Source: Myxocyprinus asiaticus
Lineage: Eukaryota > Chordata > Actinopteri > Cypriniformes > Catostomidae
Assembly: GCF_019703515.2 (NCBI RefSeq)
Contig: NC_059374.1
Coordinates: 16,871,095 to 16,935,094 of the forward strand
Direction of reading: 5' to 3'
DNA length: 64,000 bases
Shown here: positions 33,021 to 44,260 of the stretch, in pieces
Numbering within the stretch: position 1 is the stretch's first letter
Layout: each line of letters begins with the position of its first letter
Made by a program: the position numbers and the translations under genes
Notes under the pieces: model-generated
What the model saw: only the letters and a program-made list of their open reading frames with translations
Databases searched by the model: none
Told to the model about the DNA's origin: nothing

Positions 33021-34630
33021 TATACAGTGCATCCGGAAAGTATTCACAGCGCTTCACTTTTTCCACATTTTGTTATGTTACAGCCTAATTCCAAAATGGA
33101 TTAAATTCATTATTTTCCTCAAAATTCTACAAACAATACCCCATAATGACAACGTGAAAGAAGTTTGTTTGAAATCTTTGAAAATGTATTAAAAATAAAA
33201 AATAAAAAAAATCACATGTACATAAGTATTCACAGCCTTTGCTCAATACTTTGTACCAATTACAGCCTCAAGTCTTTTTGAGTATGATGCTACAAGCTTG
33301 GCACACCTATTTTTGGGCAGTTTCTCCCATTCTTCTTTGCAGGACCTCTCAAGCTCCATCAGGTTGGATGGGGAGCGTCGGTGCACAGCCATTTTCAGAT
33401 CTCTCCAGAGATGTTCAATCGGGTTCAAGTCTGGGCTCTGGCTGGGCCACTCAAGGACATTCACAGAGTTGTCCCGGAGCCCCTCCATTGTTATCTTGTC
33501 TGTGTGCTTAGGGTCGTTGTCCTGTTGGAAGATGAACCTTCGCCCCAGTCTGAGGTCCAGAGCGCTCTGGAGCAGGTTTTCATCAAGGATGTCTCTGTAC
33601 ATTGCTGCATTCATCTTTCCCTCGATCCTGACTAGTCTCCCAGTTCCTGCCGCTGAAAAACATCCCCACAGCATGATGCTGCCACCACCATGCTTTACTG
33701 TAGGGATGATATTGGCCAGGTGATGAGCGGTGCCTGGTTTCCTCCAGACATGACGCTTGCCATTCAGGCCAAAGAGTTCAATCTTTGTTTCTCATGGTCT
33801 GAGAGTCCTTCAGGTGCCTTTTGGCAAACTCCTGGCGGGCTGTCATGTGCCTTTTACCGAGGAGTGGCTTCCATCTGGCCACTCTACCATACAGGCCTGA
33901 TTGGTGGAGTGCTGCAGAGATGGTTGTTCTTCTGGAAGGTTCTCCTCTCTCCACAGAGAAATGCTGGAGCTCCGTCAGAGTGACCATCAGGTTCTTGGTC
34001 ACCTCCCTGACTAAGTCCCTTCTACCCCAATCGCTCAGTTTGGCCAGGTGGACAGCTCTAGGAAGAGTCCTGGTGGTTCCAAACTTCTTCCATTTATGGA
34101 TGATGGAGGCCACTGTGCTCATTGGGACCTTCAATGCTGCAGAAATTTTTCTGTACCCTTCCCCAGATCTGTGCCTCGATGCAATCCTGTTTCGGAGGTC
34201 TACAGACAATTCTTTGGACTTCATGGCTTGGTTTGTGCTCTGACATGCACTGTTAACTGTGGGACCTTATATAGACAGGTGTGTGCCTTTCCAAATCATG
34301 TCCAATCAACTGAATTTACCACAGGTGGACTCCAGTCAAGTTGCAGAACATCTCAAGGATGATCAGTGGAAACAGGATGCACCTGAGCTCAATTTTGAGT
34401 GTCATGGCAAAGGCTGTGAATACTTACGTACGTGATTTTTTTTTTCATTTTTTTATTTTTAATACATTTGCAAAGATTTCAAACAAACTTCTTTCACGTT
34501 GTCATTATGGGGTATTGTTTGTAGAATTTTGAGGAAAATAATGAATTTAATCCATTTTGGAATAAGGCTGTAACATAACAAAATGTGGAAAAAGTGAAGC
34601 GCTGTGAATACTTTCCGGATGCACTGTATA
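33021..34630 (-). mobile_element. Tc1-like DNA transposon with IR/DR ends
   Basis: Inverted repeats of about 220 bp (33023-33243 and 34406-34628), starting tacagtgcatccggaaagta at both tips and flanked by TA (33021-33022 and 34629-34630). Each inverted repeat carries an outer and an inner copy of aagtattcacagc (near 33037 and 33224; mirrored on the right), the IR/DR pattern of Tc1-type elements whose transposase binds two sites per end. Total about 1.6 kb, the usual length. The transposase is on the minus strand and broken. Confidence 0.9.
33243..34224 (-). pseudogene. Tc1 transposase, broken at the first catalytic Asp
   Basis: The N-terminal 148-residue piece (34224-33778) has the paired-type DNA-binding region: SVDLRNRIASRHRSGEGYRK, then ISAALKVPMSTVASI, a GTTRTLP linker, and LSDWGRRDLVREV. 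The C-terminal 143-residue piece (33674-33243) has [12 protein letters not shown], the second catalytic Asp in QQDNDPKHT (its residue 52) and the Glu in [13 protein letters not shown] (residue 87), 34 residues apart as in DD34E enzymes. Between the pieces the WSDE box with the first Asp is missing: the frame runs MRNKD and stops at 33778-33780, then text matching [14 protein letters not shown] continues in another frame. A short deletion plus a one-base shift explains this. The cut-and-paste enzyme is inactive here. Confidence 0.9.
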
Positions 34631-35481
34631 TTGGCTTCAAAACAATTTGGATTCTTACGCCACACTTAAAATGTCAAATGGCATTGCACCTGCCGGCGGG
34701 TCCATAAGGGGGCCTATATTGTGACATAAGTTTACGCTTAAAACGTTAAAGTCCCCGGATACATACGTCAGGCATATGGGATATCATTTTAAAGCTTAGA
34801 ATGTGATTTGTTTTTTTTTTTGCATTTATGTAACATAAAATGACAAAATAAGGGCTGAAAACATCCACGTCGAAAAAAAATGTGGAATAAATATGAATGT
34901 GAATATAAAAGTATTTTACATAGCACTTAAATGGACAAGTCATATATCAAATGAAAGCTCTCATTCTCAGGCTCATTCTCAGGAATTTTCAGTTTATTTT
35001 GTTGCTCTAATACCACAGTTCAAAAGATTTTCAAAATAATCACAAAGTGTAAATATGATTTCTGTAAGACATCAAATATGCGCTAAGATGTTCAGAACAA
35101 AATATGCAGTCCAGCAGGAAAAGCATGCTTAACAAAGCATGGGAAAAATATGTTATCGACTATATTATACAGTGGTTTTATATCTTCAGAAAGGGGAGAA
35201 TCTCCGATTTTTAATGACACCTAGATTGAGATTCTAGTCCACTCAGAGGCAATAACTGGGGGTGGTGCATGAACTGAAAATGTCTTAGAGCGCCACCCAT
35301 ATTTCAGATCTGCATTTTGTAGTAGAAGGTGATAGAGGGGGAAAAAAAGCCTTTTTAAATGGAGATAGAGTGAACAGAACCAGAATAACATGCTTATAAA
35401 ATTATTATTTTTTTTTATATAAGATATATTTTATATCTTCTTTCTGTTCATCATAAGATTGTAAACATATAAAATATTTAG
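34631..35481. other. AT-rich repeat-like noncoding stretch
   Basis: The text from about 34690 (gccggcgggtccataagggg) to 34980 (catatatcaaatgaaagctc) reads like a dispersed fish repeat, but I could not find paired ends. No ORF with a domain. Confidence 0.4.
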
Positions 35482-35640
35482 GGGTCCAAGCACCAAAGGT
35501 GCAGGAACCCTATTGTATTTGTTCCGATTTTCTTATTATTTTTCTTATTAGGGGTCCAAGCACTGAAGGTGCAGGAACCCTATTGTATTTGTTCTGATTT
35601 TCTTATTACTAGGGGTTCAAGCGCTTAGCGCTGAAACCCT
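35482..35640 (+). repeat. Three tandem copies of a hairpin end motif
   Basis: The motif ggggtccaagcaccaaaggtgcaggaaccc starts at about 35482, 35551 and 35611. Its loop arms read gcacc..ggtgc in copy 1, gcac..gtgc in copy 2 and agcgc..gcgct in copy 3, so both arms change together. An outer ggg..ccc pairing is also kept. Confidence 0.75.
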
Positions 35641-37130
35641 GTTGTAATTGTTAAGATTTGTATTATCATTATTATTATTATTCTGCCATAAAACTGATAG
35701 GGCACAGCAAACCGTAAGGCCTAGAGACTTGAAACTTGATCGGATGGTAGTAGTATTGTTCACTACTCAGAAACACGGACTTGGCCAAATCGGTCAATAG
35801 GGGGAGCTACAGAGATCAAAAATGCAAAACTGCTCATAACTCCTAGACCGTTTGTAGTAGACTCAAGTGCTTTATACCACTTGAGCTAGCTACGGTATGC
35901 GAAAACATCGGAAGTAGGAGTGGCCAATTTTACGTAAATGGCTATAACTCTTGAAGGAAATTTGATATCTTCACCAAACTTGGCATGCTTATGTAAGAGG
36001 TCAAACTTTGATCGGCCAGAAAAGTTGGCGTGGTTTTGAAATTGACTGTAACTATGAAACCGTTAATCCTATTGACTTAAAAATTTGCATACATTGTCTT
36101 TGTCTCAGCTGCCATCATTGTCTGTATGGACATTCATGTATGTTGAAAAACATGGCTGCCACCGGCCAATAACATTTCAGCAGCTATTACACAAGGTTAA
36201 CAATGACCGATCGGAATGAAACTTGGTGGACCTATTTGACTCTTGGTCTGAGAATGTTGTGCAAAGTTTAAAAAAAATTGGCTACTAGATGGTGCTATCA
36301 TGATTTTTGTAGGTGTTAATGGTTGTATATAATGCAGTGTTGTGAAAAAACACAAGTAATATATATCACATGATAGCTCTTTTCATTCTAAACAACTTTG
36401 CCTCAAGAAGCATTGGTGTCTGTCAAACCGTTCAGTAAATATTTCAGATAATGTTAAAAACCTACTTTTGAAAGCTAGTCCTAGGTTTTTTGCCCAATCG
36501 GAACCAGACCAGTGCAGAAATATACTCTGGAGTCTGATTATCAATAATTATCAAAAATAAAGTTGAAATTTCAACTCACGGTTGCTAAGGGGTGCCAGAA
36601 CGTTCGAAAAGGGCGGGCCATTTTTACTAAAATGGCTATAACACCCGAAAGAAATGAGATATTTTCACCAAACTCGGTACACATGCATATGAGCTCAATC
36701 TGAGGTCACAGTAAAAAAAAAAAAAACGTGGAGTTTGGCCACTTGGTGGCGCTATAAAGGGAAAAAAACATGAAAACAGCTCTAACTACGCAACCGTTAG
36801 AGAGAAATGACAGTTTGCTTGTTTTACTTGGGTGAGCAATCTTCAGGTATCATCATAGAAACTACTTAGCCACGCCCTAGCAACCATTTAGAGCTCCCTA
36901 GCAACCAAACCCCTTTGACTTCCATTCAAAATGGCTGTGATTGATATCTTTGAATCAGAATGTCCTAGAGAAATGACAGTTGGCTTGTTTTACTTGGGTG
37001 AGCAATCATTCTTCAAATATCATCATGGAAACTACTTAGCCATGCCCTAGCAACCATTTAGTGCACCCTAGTAACCAAACCCCATTGACTTCCATTCAAA
37101 ATGCTTAGATGGGGATCTCAGTATCAGAAT

Positions 37131-38210
37131 ATCGTAGAGACTTCTGGTTTCATTCATTGGACTCAGGTTTTGAGTATCATCTTGATAACTGCCAAGCAAC
37201 CAGACTGGGTTACCCTAGCAACCAAGTAACAAATCACATATCTCTGCACCAGAACATCGTAGCGACATCCGGTTTCATTCATTTGTCTCAGGGTAGCAAG
37301 GAACCTTTTGAGTATCACCTTGGAAGCTGCCTAGCAACCAGATGCGGTTTCCCTAGCAACCAAGTAACAAATCACATTTCTCTGCACCAGAATATCATAG
37401 AGACTTCCTGCTTCATTCATTTGACTCAGGGTAGCAAGGAGCCTTTTGAGTATTACCTTGGTAACTACCTAGCAACCAGATGGGGTTACCCTAGCAACCA
37501 TGTAACAAATCACATATCTCTGCACCAGAACATTGTAGACACTTCTGGTTTCTTTCATTTGACTCAGGGTAGCAAGGAGCCTTTTGAGTATCACCTTGGT
37601 AACTGCCTAGCAATCAGATGGGGTTACCTTAGCAACCAAGTAACAAATGACATATCTGTTCACCAGAACATCGTAGATATTTCTGGTTTCGTCCATTGGA
37701 CTCAGGGTAGCAAGGAGCCTTTTGAGAATTACCTTGGTAACTGCCTAGAAACCAGATGGGGTTACCCTAGCAACAAATTAACAAAGCACATATCTCTGCA
37801 ACAGAACATCGTAGAGACTTCCGATTTTGTTAATTTGACTCAAGGTAGCAAGGAACCTATTGAGTGTCACCTTGGTAACTGCCTAGCAACCAGGTGGGGT
37901 TACCCTAGCAACCAAGTAACAAATCATATATCTCTGCACCAGAGCATCGTAGAGACTTCCAGCTTCATTAATTTGACTCAGGATAGCAAGGAGTCGTTTG
38001 AGTATCACCTTGAAACTGCCTAGCAACCAAATGGGGTTACCCTATCAACCATGTAACAAATCACGTATCTCTGCATCAGAACATCATAGAGAATTCCAGT
38101 TTCATTCATTTGTCTCAGGGTAGCAAGGAGCCTTTTGATTATCACTTTGGTAACTGCCTAGCAACCAGATGGAGTTACCCTAGCAACCAAGTAACAAATC
38201 ACATTTTTCC
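37131..38210 (+). repeat. 138-bp tandem repeat (about 8 units), open in one frame
   Basis: Unit starts (atcgtaga-type) lie at about 37131, 37256, 37394, 37532, 37670, 37808, 37946 and 38084, so all but the first are 138 bp. Each unit carries cagggtagcaaggagccttt, gcctagcaaccagatggggt and accaagtaacaaatcacata. Because 138 is 46 codons, one frame (37109-38023) stays open for 304 residues with a repeated YPSNQVTNHISLHQNIVETS block. The frame ends where a two-base loss near 38012 brings a cctag stop into phase. Protein coding is not supported by any known domain; a stop-free minisatellite explains it. Confidence 0.8.
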
Positions 38211-38345
38211 CCAATTTTCAACAAATTTAGTTTAGGCAGGATCAGTTCTGTCTATTTGTTTTATTTGTCATCCACTGGATCATTTCGGTCAATTCTGATT
38301 ATTTTGGTTATTTCTTCACATGTGCTTGGACACCGATGATTGCTG

Positions 38346-40589
38346 CTTGCGGCTATATTTATAATTATTAATTGGAGTCCTTCTTTTATTTGGCAGGTGT
38401 TCTGAAAAAGTTAGAGAAATTGTTTTGCAATTAGCCCACAGCATGTGTGAATGGTGAGCTTTTAAATTTGCGGCAGTCCAAAAATGCACCAGAGTTTAAG
38501 GGATTTTAAATAACAAAAAAACAAACCATGTGGAAATGTACAAATAATTGCCAGAATTTTTTTCAGAACATTTTAAAAGCCATTACTTTCACTTATAGCT
38601 GATTATTTATCATTCCCCTGGAACATCTGCCCTCCTTCTTTATGTACAAACAAAACTATGGCAGAAAAGTAAACAGAACTATCAATATTTTTGAGAATAG
38701 CCATAATTATTTATTAACTTAAGCCTGTCATACATTTCTGCAATGGAATTCCCTGGGGCAAAGATTTGTTTTCCCCAATGGATGAGGAGGAGTGTTATTG
38801 CCCTCTAATGCTTAACTCTGGTATGCCATTCTCTCATTCAACAGCAACCTCAGGCCCCATGCAGCAACAAATAAAGCATCTCTTTGACATTGAAGCTATT
38901 TTAAACATGACCATATAGCTGTCTCTTTGACACTATGTTTTTCCCTTCATTTGAGAGGAAATCAGGATTTAAATGGTTTAAAAGACCTTGAATGGCTCCA
39001 TGTTTTACTAAGGTTGCTGTTGACAGGTAAAAGTAATAGCTTGCCATGCATGCTTGCACCAAAATACAAAGGTCATGAATGCACAAGGGCCTCACAGAAG
39101 CCTCTGATCTGATTATGGTTTACAATTAACTTATTTCCACACCTGCCGAAATTGAGAATATTTACAGGCCATAAATGTTTCTCACCAGAAAAGAAACTCT
39201 ATTTTGCATTATTATTATTAAAACTATATTTTTATACCTGTATGATGATTTGGTTATTTAACAGTTATTATTTGCATATTTGTTACTATCAGCACAGTTT
39301 ATGGTGTTGCAGTTCCTACTACAATGGTGTGTAACATTTTATTTACTCATCAAAGCCATTTTACTCTTCATTTTTACTCCCATTTGCTGCTTACCAAGTG
39401 TTATTTTGGACCCTGACAGTTTAGGTAGACAGGATTGCAGTCAGTTGCACTGAACGTAAACCAAATTTGAGGAGAGTAAGCCAATTGCATTTAATTCCGT
39501 TCTTGAAAAATCTGCATTACAAAATTCAAATGTCTTCAGATGTAATTCAGTAGTCTCAATACAAAGCAGAGAACTCTAGTGGACGGATGACTCACAGTGA
39601 AACGTGATGTATCTGCTCTTACTTCCCGGAAGGTCTTCTGCACAGTTTCACACACGTACATACACAAGCACAGGTTCACAACATTAAAACCACAAGTCAC
39701 AGAGGCATGGACGACCATGATCAAATCATGTTTGACATTTTTCCAACAGGCCGGTTGATGTTTACATTGGAAGCATTCATCAGAACTGACATGGTTTGAC
39801 TTCCTGCTCTAAAGACTCTGAGCGAGAACTTAGAGTATGGATTATTCATTCCAACTTAACACAACAACACTTTTCACAAGACATTAAAGAAACTTATAAG
39901 AGACAAACAGCGGTAAAAATATCACTTATCTACATTCAAGTGTCATTTTCATCTTATTTTTGCATTGCAATGTCTTTTTCTGTTAATTTTTTATATATAT
40001 CTTATCTTTATTCTTACTTTTATTTTATTTTATCTCCCTCCATATGTATGTATATGTGTGTATTAAGTACATATGTCTTCTGTACAGTACTTTAAAGCAG
40101 ATAAAACATATTAATAAGTAAAAGTTTATATATATAGCATCTCTTAGAGTTATGGAGAGTGATTGTAAGATATCGAAACTCTTGCTTGGGGCCTCATAAA
40201 CCATTGTAGGCATAAACGTTTGGTAAATGTGGGCACAAATGTATGGTAAATGACAGTGTGCAGCTGTTTCATATAAATTCCTGTAACACGTATACACTCA
40301 TTTGGTGTGCTGAAATGAAATGTTCACATGTGACATCATAAAAACTGCTTCAGTGGTCTGTGTCACTGATGATGTCACAGACTGAGTTAGCAGAAGTTAT
40401 GAGAAGACAGAGACTCATTTAAATAGTGCAGCCGGATGGAAAAACCAGAGAAAGCACTTAAATTGCCATGGTTTGTGTTGAGTAAAAAAGTGCTCTACAG
40501 TGTTTTATTGTAATGTATACTTATAGGACAAACAGTATTATAGCATTTTGTGTGTTGTGCTAAACAATTTTCTGTTTTATGTTACACTC
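38346..40589. other. AT-rich noncoding stretch, no gene seen
   Basis: Short ORFs only, none with a domain. Nothing repetitive beyond short A/T runs. Confidence 0.5.
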
Positions 40590-40827
40590 TTAAAGTGTTA
40601 GTTCACACAAAAATTTAAATTCTGCCATCATAGTCACACTTATTTACATTTACATTTACATTTACATTGTACTGAATAAAGTTGCCTATGAAAGTGAACT
40701 GTGACTAAGGCTGTCAGTGCCTAACCTTCTGCTTAACGTCTCCTTATGGGTTTCAAGAAAGAAAGCCATACATTGGAACAAAATAAGGGTGAGTAAATAA
40801 TGACAGAATTTTCCTTTTTGAGCAAAC
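40590..40827. mobile_element. TTAAAGGG-type MITE, short form
   Basis: The left end ttaaagtgttagttcacaca and right text gagtaaataatgacagaatt followed by ttcctttttgagc form imperfect inverted ends. Inside is a (catttaca)-type run, ttacatttacatttacattt, at about 40642-40665. Confidence 0.55.
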
Positions 40828-41269
40828 AATAAATACATTTTCTAACTCACCTAAGTTTTGACTTTATACAATCGTTCTGTGAATATATACTTCAATACAC
40901 TTTTTTTTTTTTTCATTAGACATGATAGACAGTCTGGGAATGTGATGATGATAGACATTTGTGGTAATGCTGAGATGGTAAAACTTGATGGGGAAGTCTG
41001 ACAGTCCCAAAATACAGTGCCAGATTGCCTCTTTCTCACAAACCTCCCTGTTGTGGAGGAAAATTTGAAATATACAGGTTGCTAAGAAACCCAGAGTTTT
41101 CTACGGGTATATCTAAGTAGGTTGAGTAACAGACATATCTGATCACTAGAATGAGTTTCCCGGCATTTTACTAAGAGGGAGCCACAGATCTCTTCGTCAC
41201 AGGAATTTATGTTTAGCTGTAACAGTATTGCGTATTACTGCTCGGAAATGTCTCTTTCTTTCTTTCTTT
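40828..41269. other. Noncoding stretch, nothing recognised
   Basis: A T-run at about 40901-40913. No coding or repeat-end signal. Confidence 0.45.
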
Positions 41270-42270
41270 CCTAAAATTATACATAAAGATAGTACATAAA
41301 TGTTTGATACATTTAATAGGGCCACTGCTGAGTGCTTTTGATCAGTGCACTGTGTAGTACTTTCCTACAGAATTTAATACATTCAGTAGGGTCACAGCTG
41401 GTGTTTTGTTTTGTTTTGTTTTGTTTTGTTTTGTTTTGTTTTGTTTTGTTTTGCTTTGTTGATTAGTAGTGCACTGTGTAGTACTTGCCTACAGAATTTA
41501 AAACATTCAGTAGGGTCACAGCTGGTGTTTTGTTTTTCTTTCTTTCTTTCTTTTTTTTTTTTGTTTTGTTTTTTTTTTCTTAAATGATACAAGATAGAAC
41601 ATACATGCTTGATGGATTTAATAGGGCCACTGCTGATTTTTTTATTTTATTTTATTTATTGTTTTATTAGTAGTGCACTGTGTTTGTTTTTTGTTTTGTT
41701 TTGTTTTGTTTTGTTTTGTTGATTAGTAGTGCACTGTGTAGTACATTCCAACAGAATTTAATACATTCAATAGGGTCACAGCTGGTGTTTTGTTTTGTTG
41801 TATTGTTTTGTTTTGTTCCTTTCTTTCTTTCTTACATTCTTTCTTTCTTTCTTTCTTAAATGATACAGATACATGCCTGATGGATTTAATAGGGCCACTG
41901 CTGACTATGTTTTATGTTTTGTTTTGTTTGTTTTATTTGATTTTTTCTAAAATGATAAAAGATAGCACATAAATGCCTGATACATTTAATAGGGCCACTG
42001 CTGAGTGTTTTGGTTTTGTTTGTTTGTTTGTTTGTTTGTTTGTTTGTTTCTTTGTTTCTTTCTTTCTTAAATGATACAAATACAAGCTGGATGGATTTGC
42101 TATGGCCACTGCTGACTGTTTTTCTTTTGATGTTTTCTTTTGTTTTATTAGATTTTTTGATTAGTATTGCACTGTGTAGTACTTTTCTACAGAATTCAAT
42201 GCATTCAATGTGTTTTGTTTTGTTTTTTGTTAATTTTCTTTCGTAGTGCACTGTGTAGTGCTTTCCTATT
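41270..42270 (+). repeat. Tandem array with (TTTTG)n and (CTTT)n tracts
   Basis: Two diverged unit types alternate. Unit A has tagtgcactgtgtagtac then cagaatttaatacattcagt then agggtcacagctggtg (near 41346, 41466, 41727, 42166, 42246). Unit B has aaatgatacaagatagaaca then tttaatagggccactgctga (near 41280, 41582, 41862, 41951, 42069). Each is followed by a T-rich pentamer or tetramer tract, the longest being (TTTTG)n at 41405-41450 and (TTTG)n at 42015-42050. Units A and B share the acatt.a.tagggycac core, so they probably descend from one unit. Confidence 0.8.
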
Positions 42271-44186
42271 ATGTTGAAAAAGTCATCAATGCTAAAATAT
42301 AAAAAATAAACATGATACAATTTAGAATGCCCAAGAGATCTCATCAGAAGTATGAGAATCAATAAGTATGATACATTAAATACATTCACCTCTAGATGGC
42401 CTTCTAACTGCAGTTCCATTTCCTACTTTTTATCCTTAAGTGGCCATCCTTCACGAGACCCTGTGAAGGTCAGTGTATCCTCTGTTGCCTTGATTTACAC
42501 TACTCATGATCACAAAGATGTAGTAATTATATACATATACATCACAATAATCAAATTACTGTATTCATCCCTGTTCAAACTATAGATCAACCATCCTTCA
42601 CATTCACAATCATTATCATACAGAAGTGGATTCCCATCTTACCAAAATACAAACTTCCCTGTGCTCTTTAGGTTGAGCAAAAGAATGTACATTTATCAGG
42701 TCATCCTAATGAAAACAGCCTCCCATGTGACCCTTTTTCTGATTGATCCTTTGTTAGTAACAGGGCTTACCCCTAGTCCAATTGCCAGGAAGTGCTCAAA
42801 GAGTTAAGTGATGCCTGTATGACTCATGCCTTGCGAATATGTAGATATTCCCTAAACCTGTGGTTGAAAACAAGGAACGTATATCATAATGGTTTGATGT
42901 GTGACAGGCCAAGAAATTAAGGGTAAGAATTCAAAACTTTCAGGAGTGAATTTACGTGCATAGCTGTCACCTGTCAGTTGTTGTTTTTTCCTCGTTCCTT
43001 ACGGTAATACGATATTGGAAACTATATGTCACAGGAAGCCATGTGGGATTTTACTAATAAACTAACGGCTGCCACTGAGGCTGCATAGATATGCTTTGTT
43101 GTTTCCTTAAGAAGCATTTGTCAAGTTGAATCCAAAACTGCTGGTTGTCTACAATGCTTTGCTATGCAATTTTCTGCTACCTTCCAAACTTGCTGTTTGT
43201 CTCCCAAAGCAAATGTCCAAGCAAAACATACAAGGACTGTGCATCTTAGGGAGTTTTTTCTTGCCACAGTGGCACACTGAAGTGAAGAGACATTGAACTG
43301 AATTGTGCATAAACTCCCATTTCTTCACAAATTGTAGGGGGTGAGATTCAAATAATAGTTCAGAAATTATTTGAATAAATTTGAAAGCAAGTAAAAGATT
43401 ATTTCATCTCTCTAAGATGTAATTAAACATCTGAACCATAGTATATGTCAGACTGATCACCTTTATAAACAGTACTGTGAGAAAAAAGTGAATTGACTCA
43501 TTTCCTGCAAGTACTGTATGCTCAGCTTCAATTTTCACATCTCCTTGACTTCAGTTGAGCAAAAACAGCACTTGAGGTGACATTTAACCACAGAATGTGC
43601 CATTGATGACGTACTACAATTGTTGCCTGGCTGTATTTCAGGAGTCCAATACGGTCGAAAAAAAAAAACGTCCATAATTATATTGAGGATTTTGGAGATT
43701 CAGTCTTTACTCTCTAAAATATACATTTTAATCCACTTTTAACACAGCACTAGATTTTAATGTAGTTTTATTAATTAGTCAACTGAATCTTCTGTGTCTG
43801 CATACTTAAGTTGTGGTATGCATGTTTCCTCCGCAACACAATTCACACACCTGTGTCCCTGTAAGCTTGAATGAAGATCGTTGTGTGTGTGTGCTTGGTT
43901 GACTGTGAGGGTTTATTTTCCTGTCATCTACACACTAAAAATGTAAATTTTGTAATTATGGTATAACAACTGCTTTTCAGTGAAATGCAGCAAATTACAG
44001 CACAATTTTAAAAAACAAAACACAAATACAACTGAAGAAAATTCATGACATTTGTTTGCTTATAAAATGTGACCTGTCAATGGAAATGTCAACTTAAATG
44101 TTACCCCAAGGACCCCCAAAATATGATAATTTGATAAATAATACATTTTTAAAAAATATTTCGATTTTTTATCTTAATTTTTTAAA

Positions 44187-44190
<4 letters not shown>
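42271..44190. other. AT-rich noncoding stretch, no gene seen
   Basis: No ORF with a recognisable domain and no clear terminal-repeat pair. Confidence 0.5.

Positions 44191-44255
<65 letters not shown>
44191..44255. repeat. (AT)n microsatellite
   Basis: About 32 uninterrupted AT units. Confidence 0.95.

Positions 44256-44260
<5 letters not shown>

Larger units (their letters stand above)
35482..38345 (+). mobile_element. Hairpin-ended repeat element with internal tandem array
   Basis: The left edge ggggtccaagcac and the right text gtgcttggacacc (about 38321-38333) are complementary in 12 of 13 bases, so the ends are inverted. After the right match comes gattgctgcttgcggctata, which can also fold into a short hairpin. 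The interior holds generic AT-rich text, an approximately 168-bp duplication (about 36800-37110) and the 138-bp array 37131-38210. No transposase was seen, so the class is undecided. Confidence 0.5.

Noticed and set aside
33298..34243. 141- and 140-residue plus-strand open frames
   Set aside because: They are antisense to the Tc1 transposase pieces, which carry the real motifs.
37131..38210. CRISPR array
   Set aside because: Units are tandem with no spacer variation and lie in eukaryotic repeat DNA.
41886..42419. 177-residue minus-strand open frame
   Set aside because: It is produced by the (TTTTG)/(TTTG) tracts, which read as Asn/Lys/Thr/Gln repeats.
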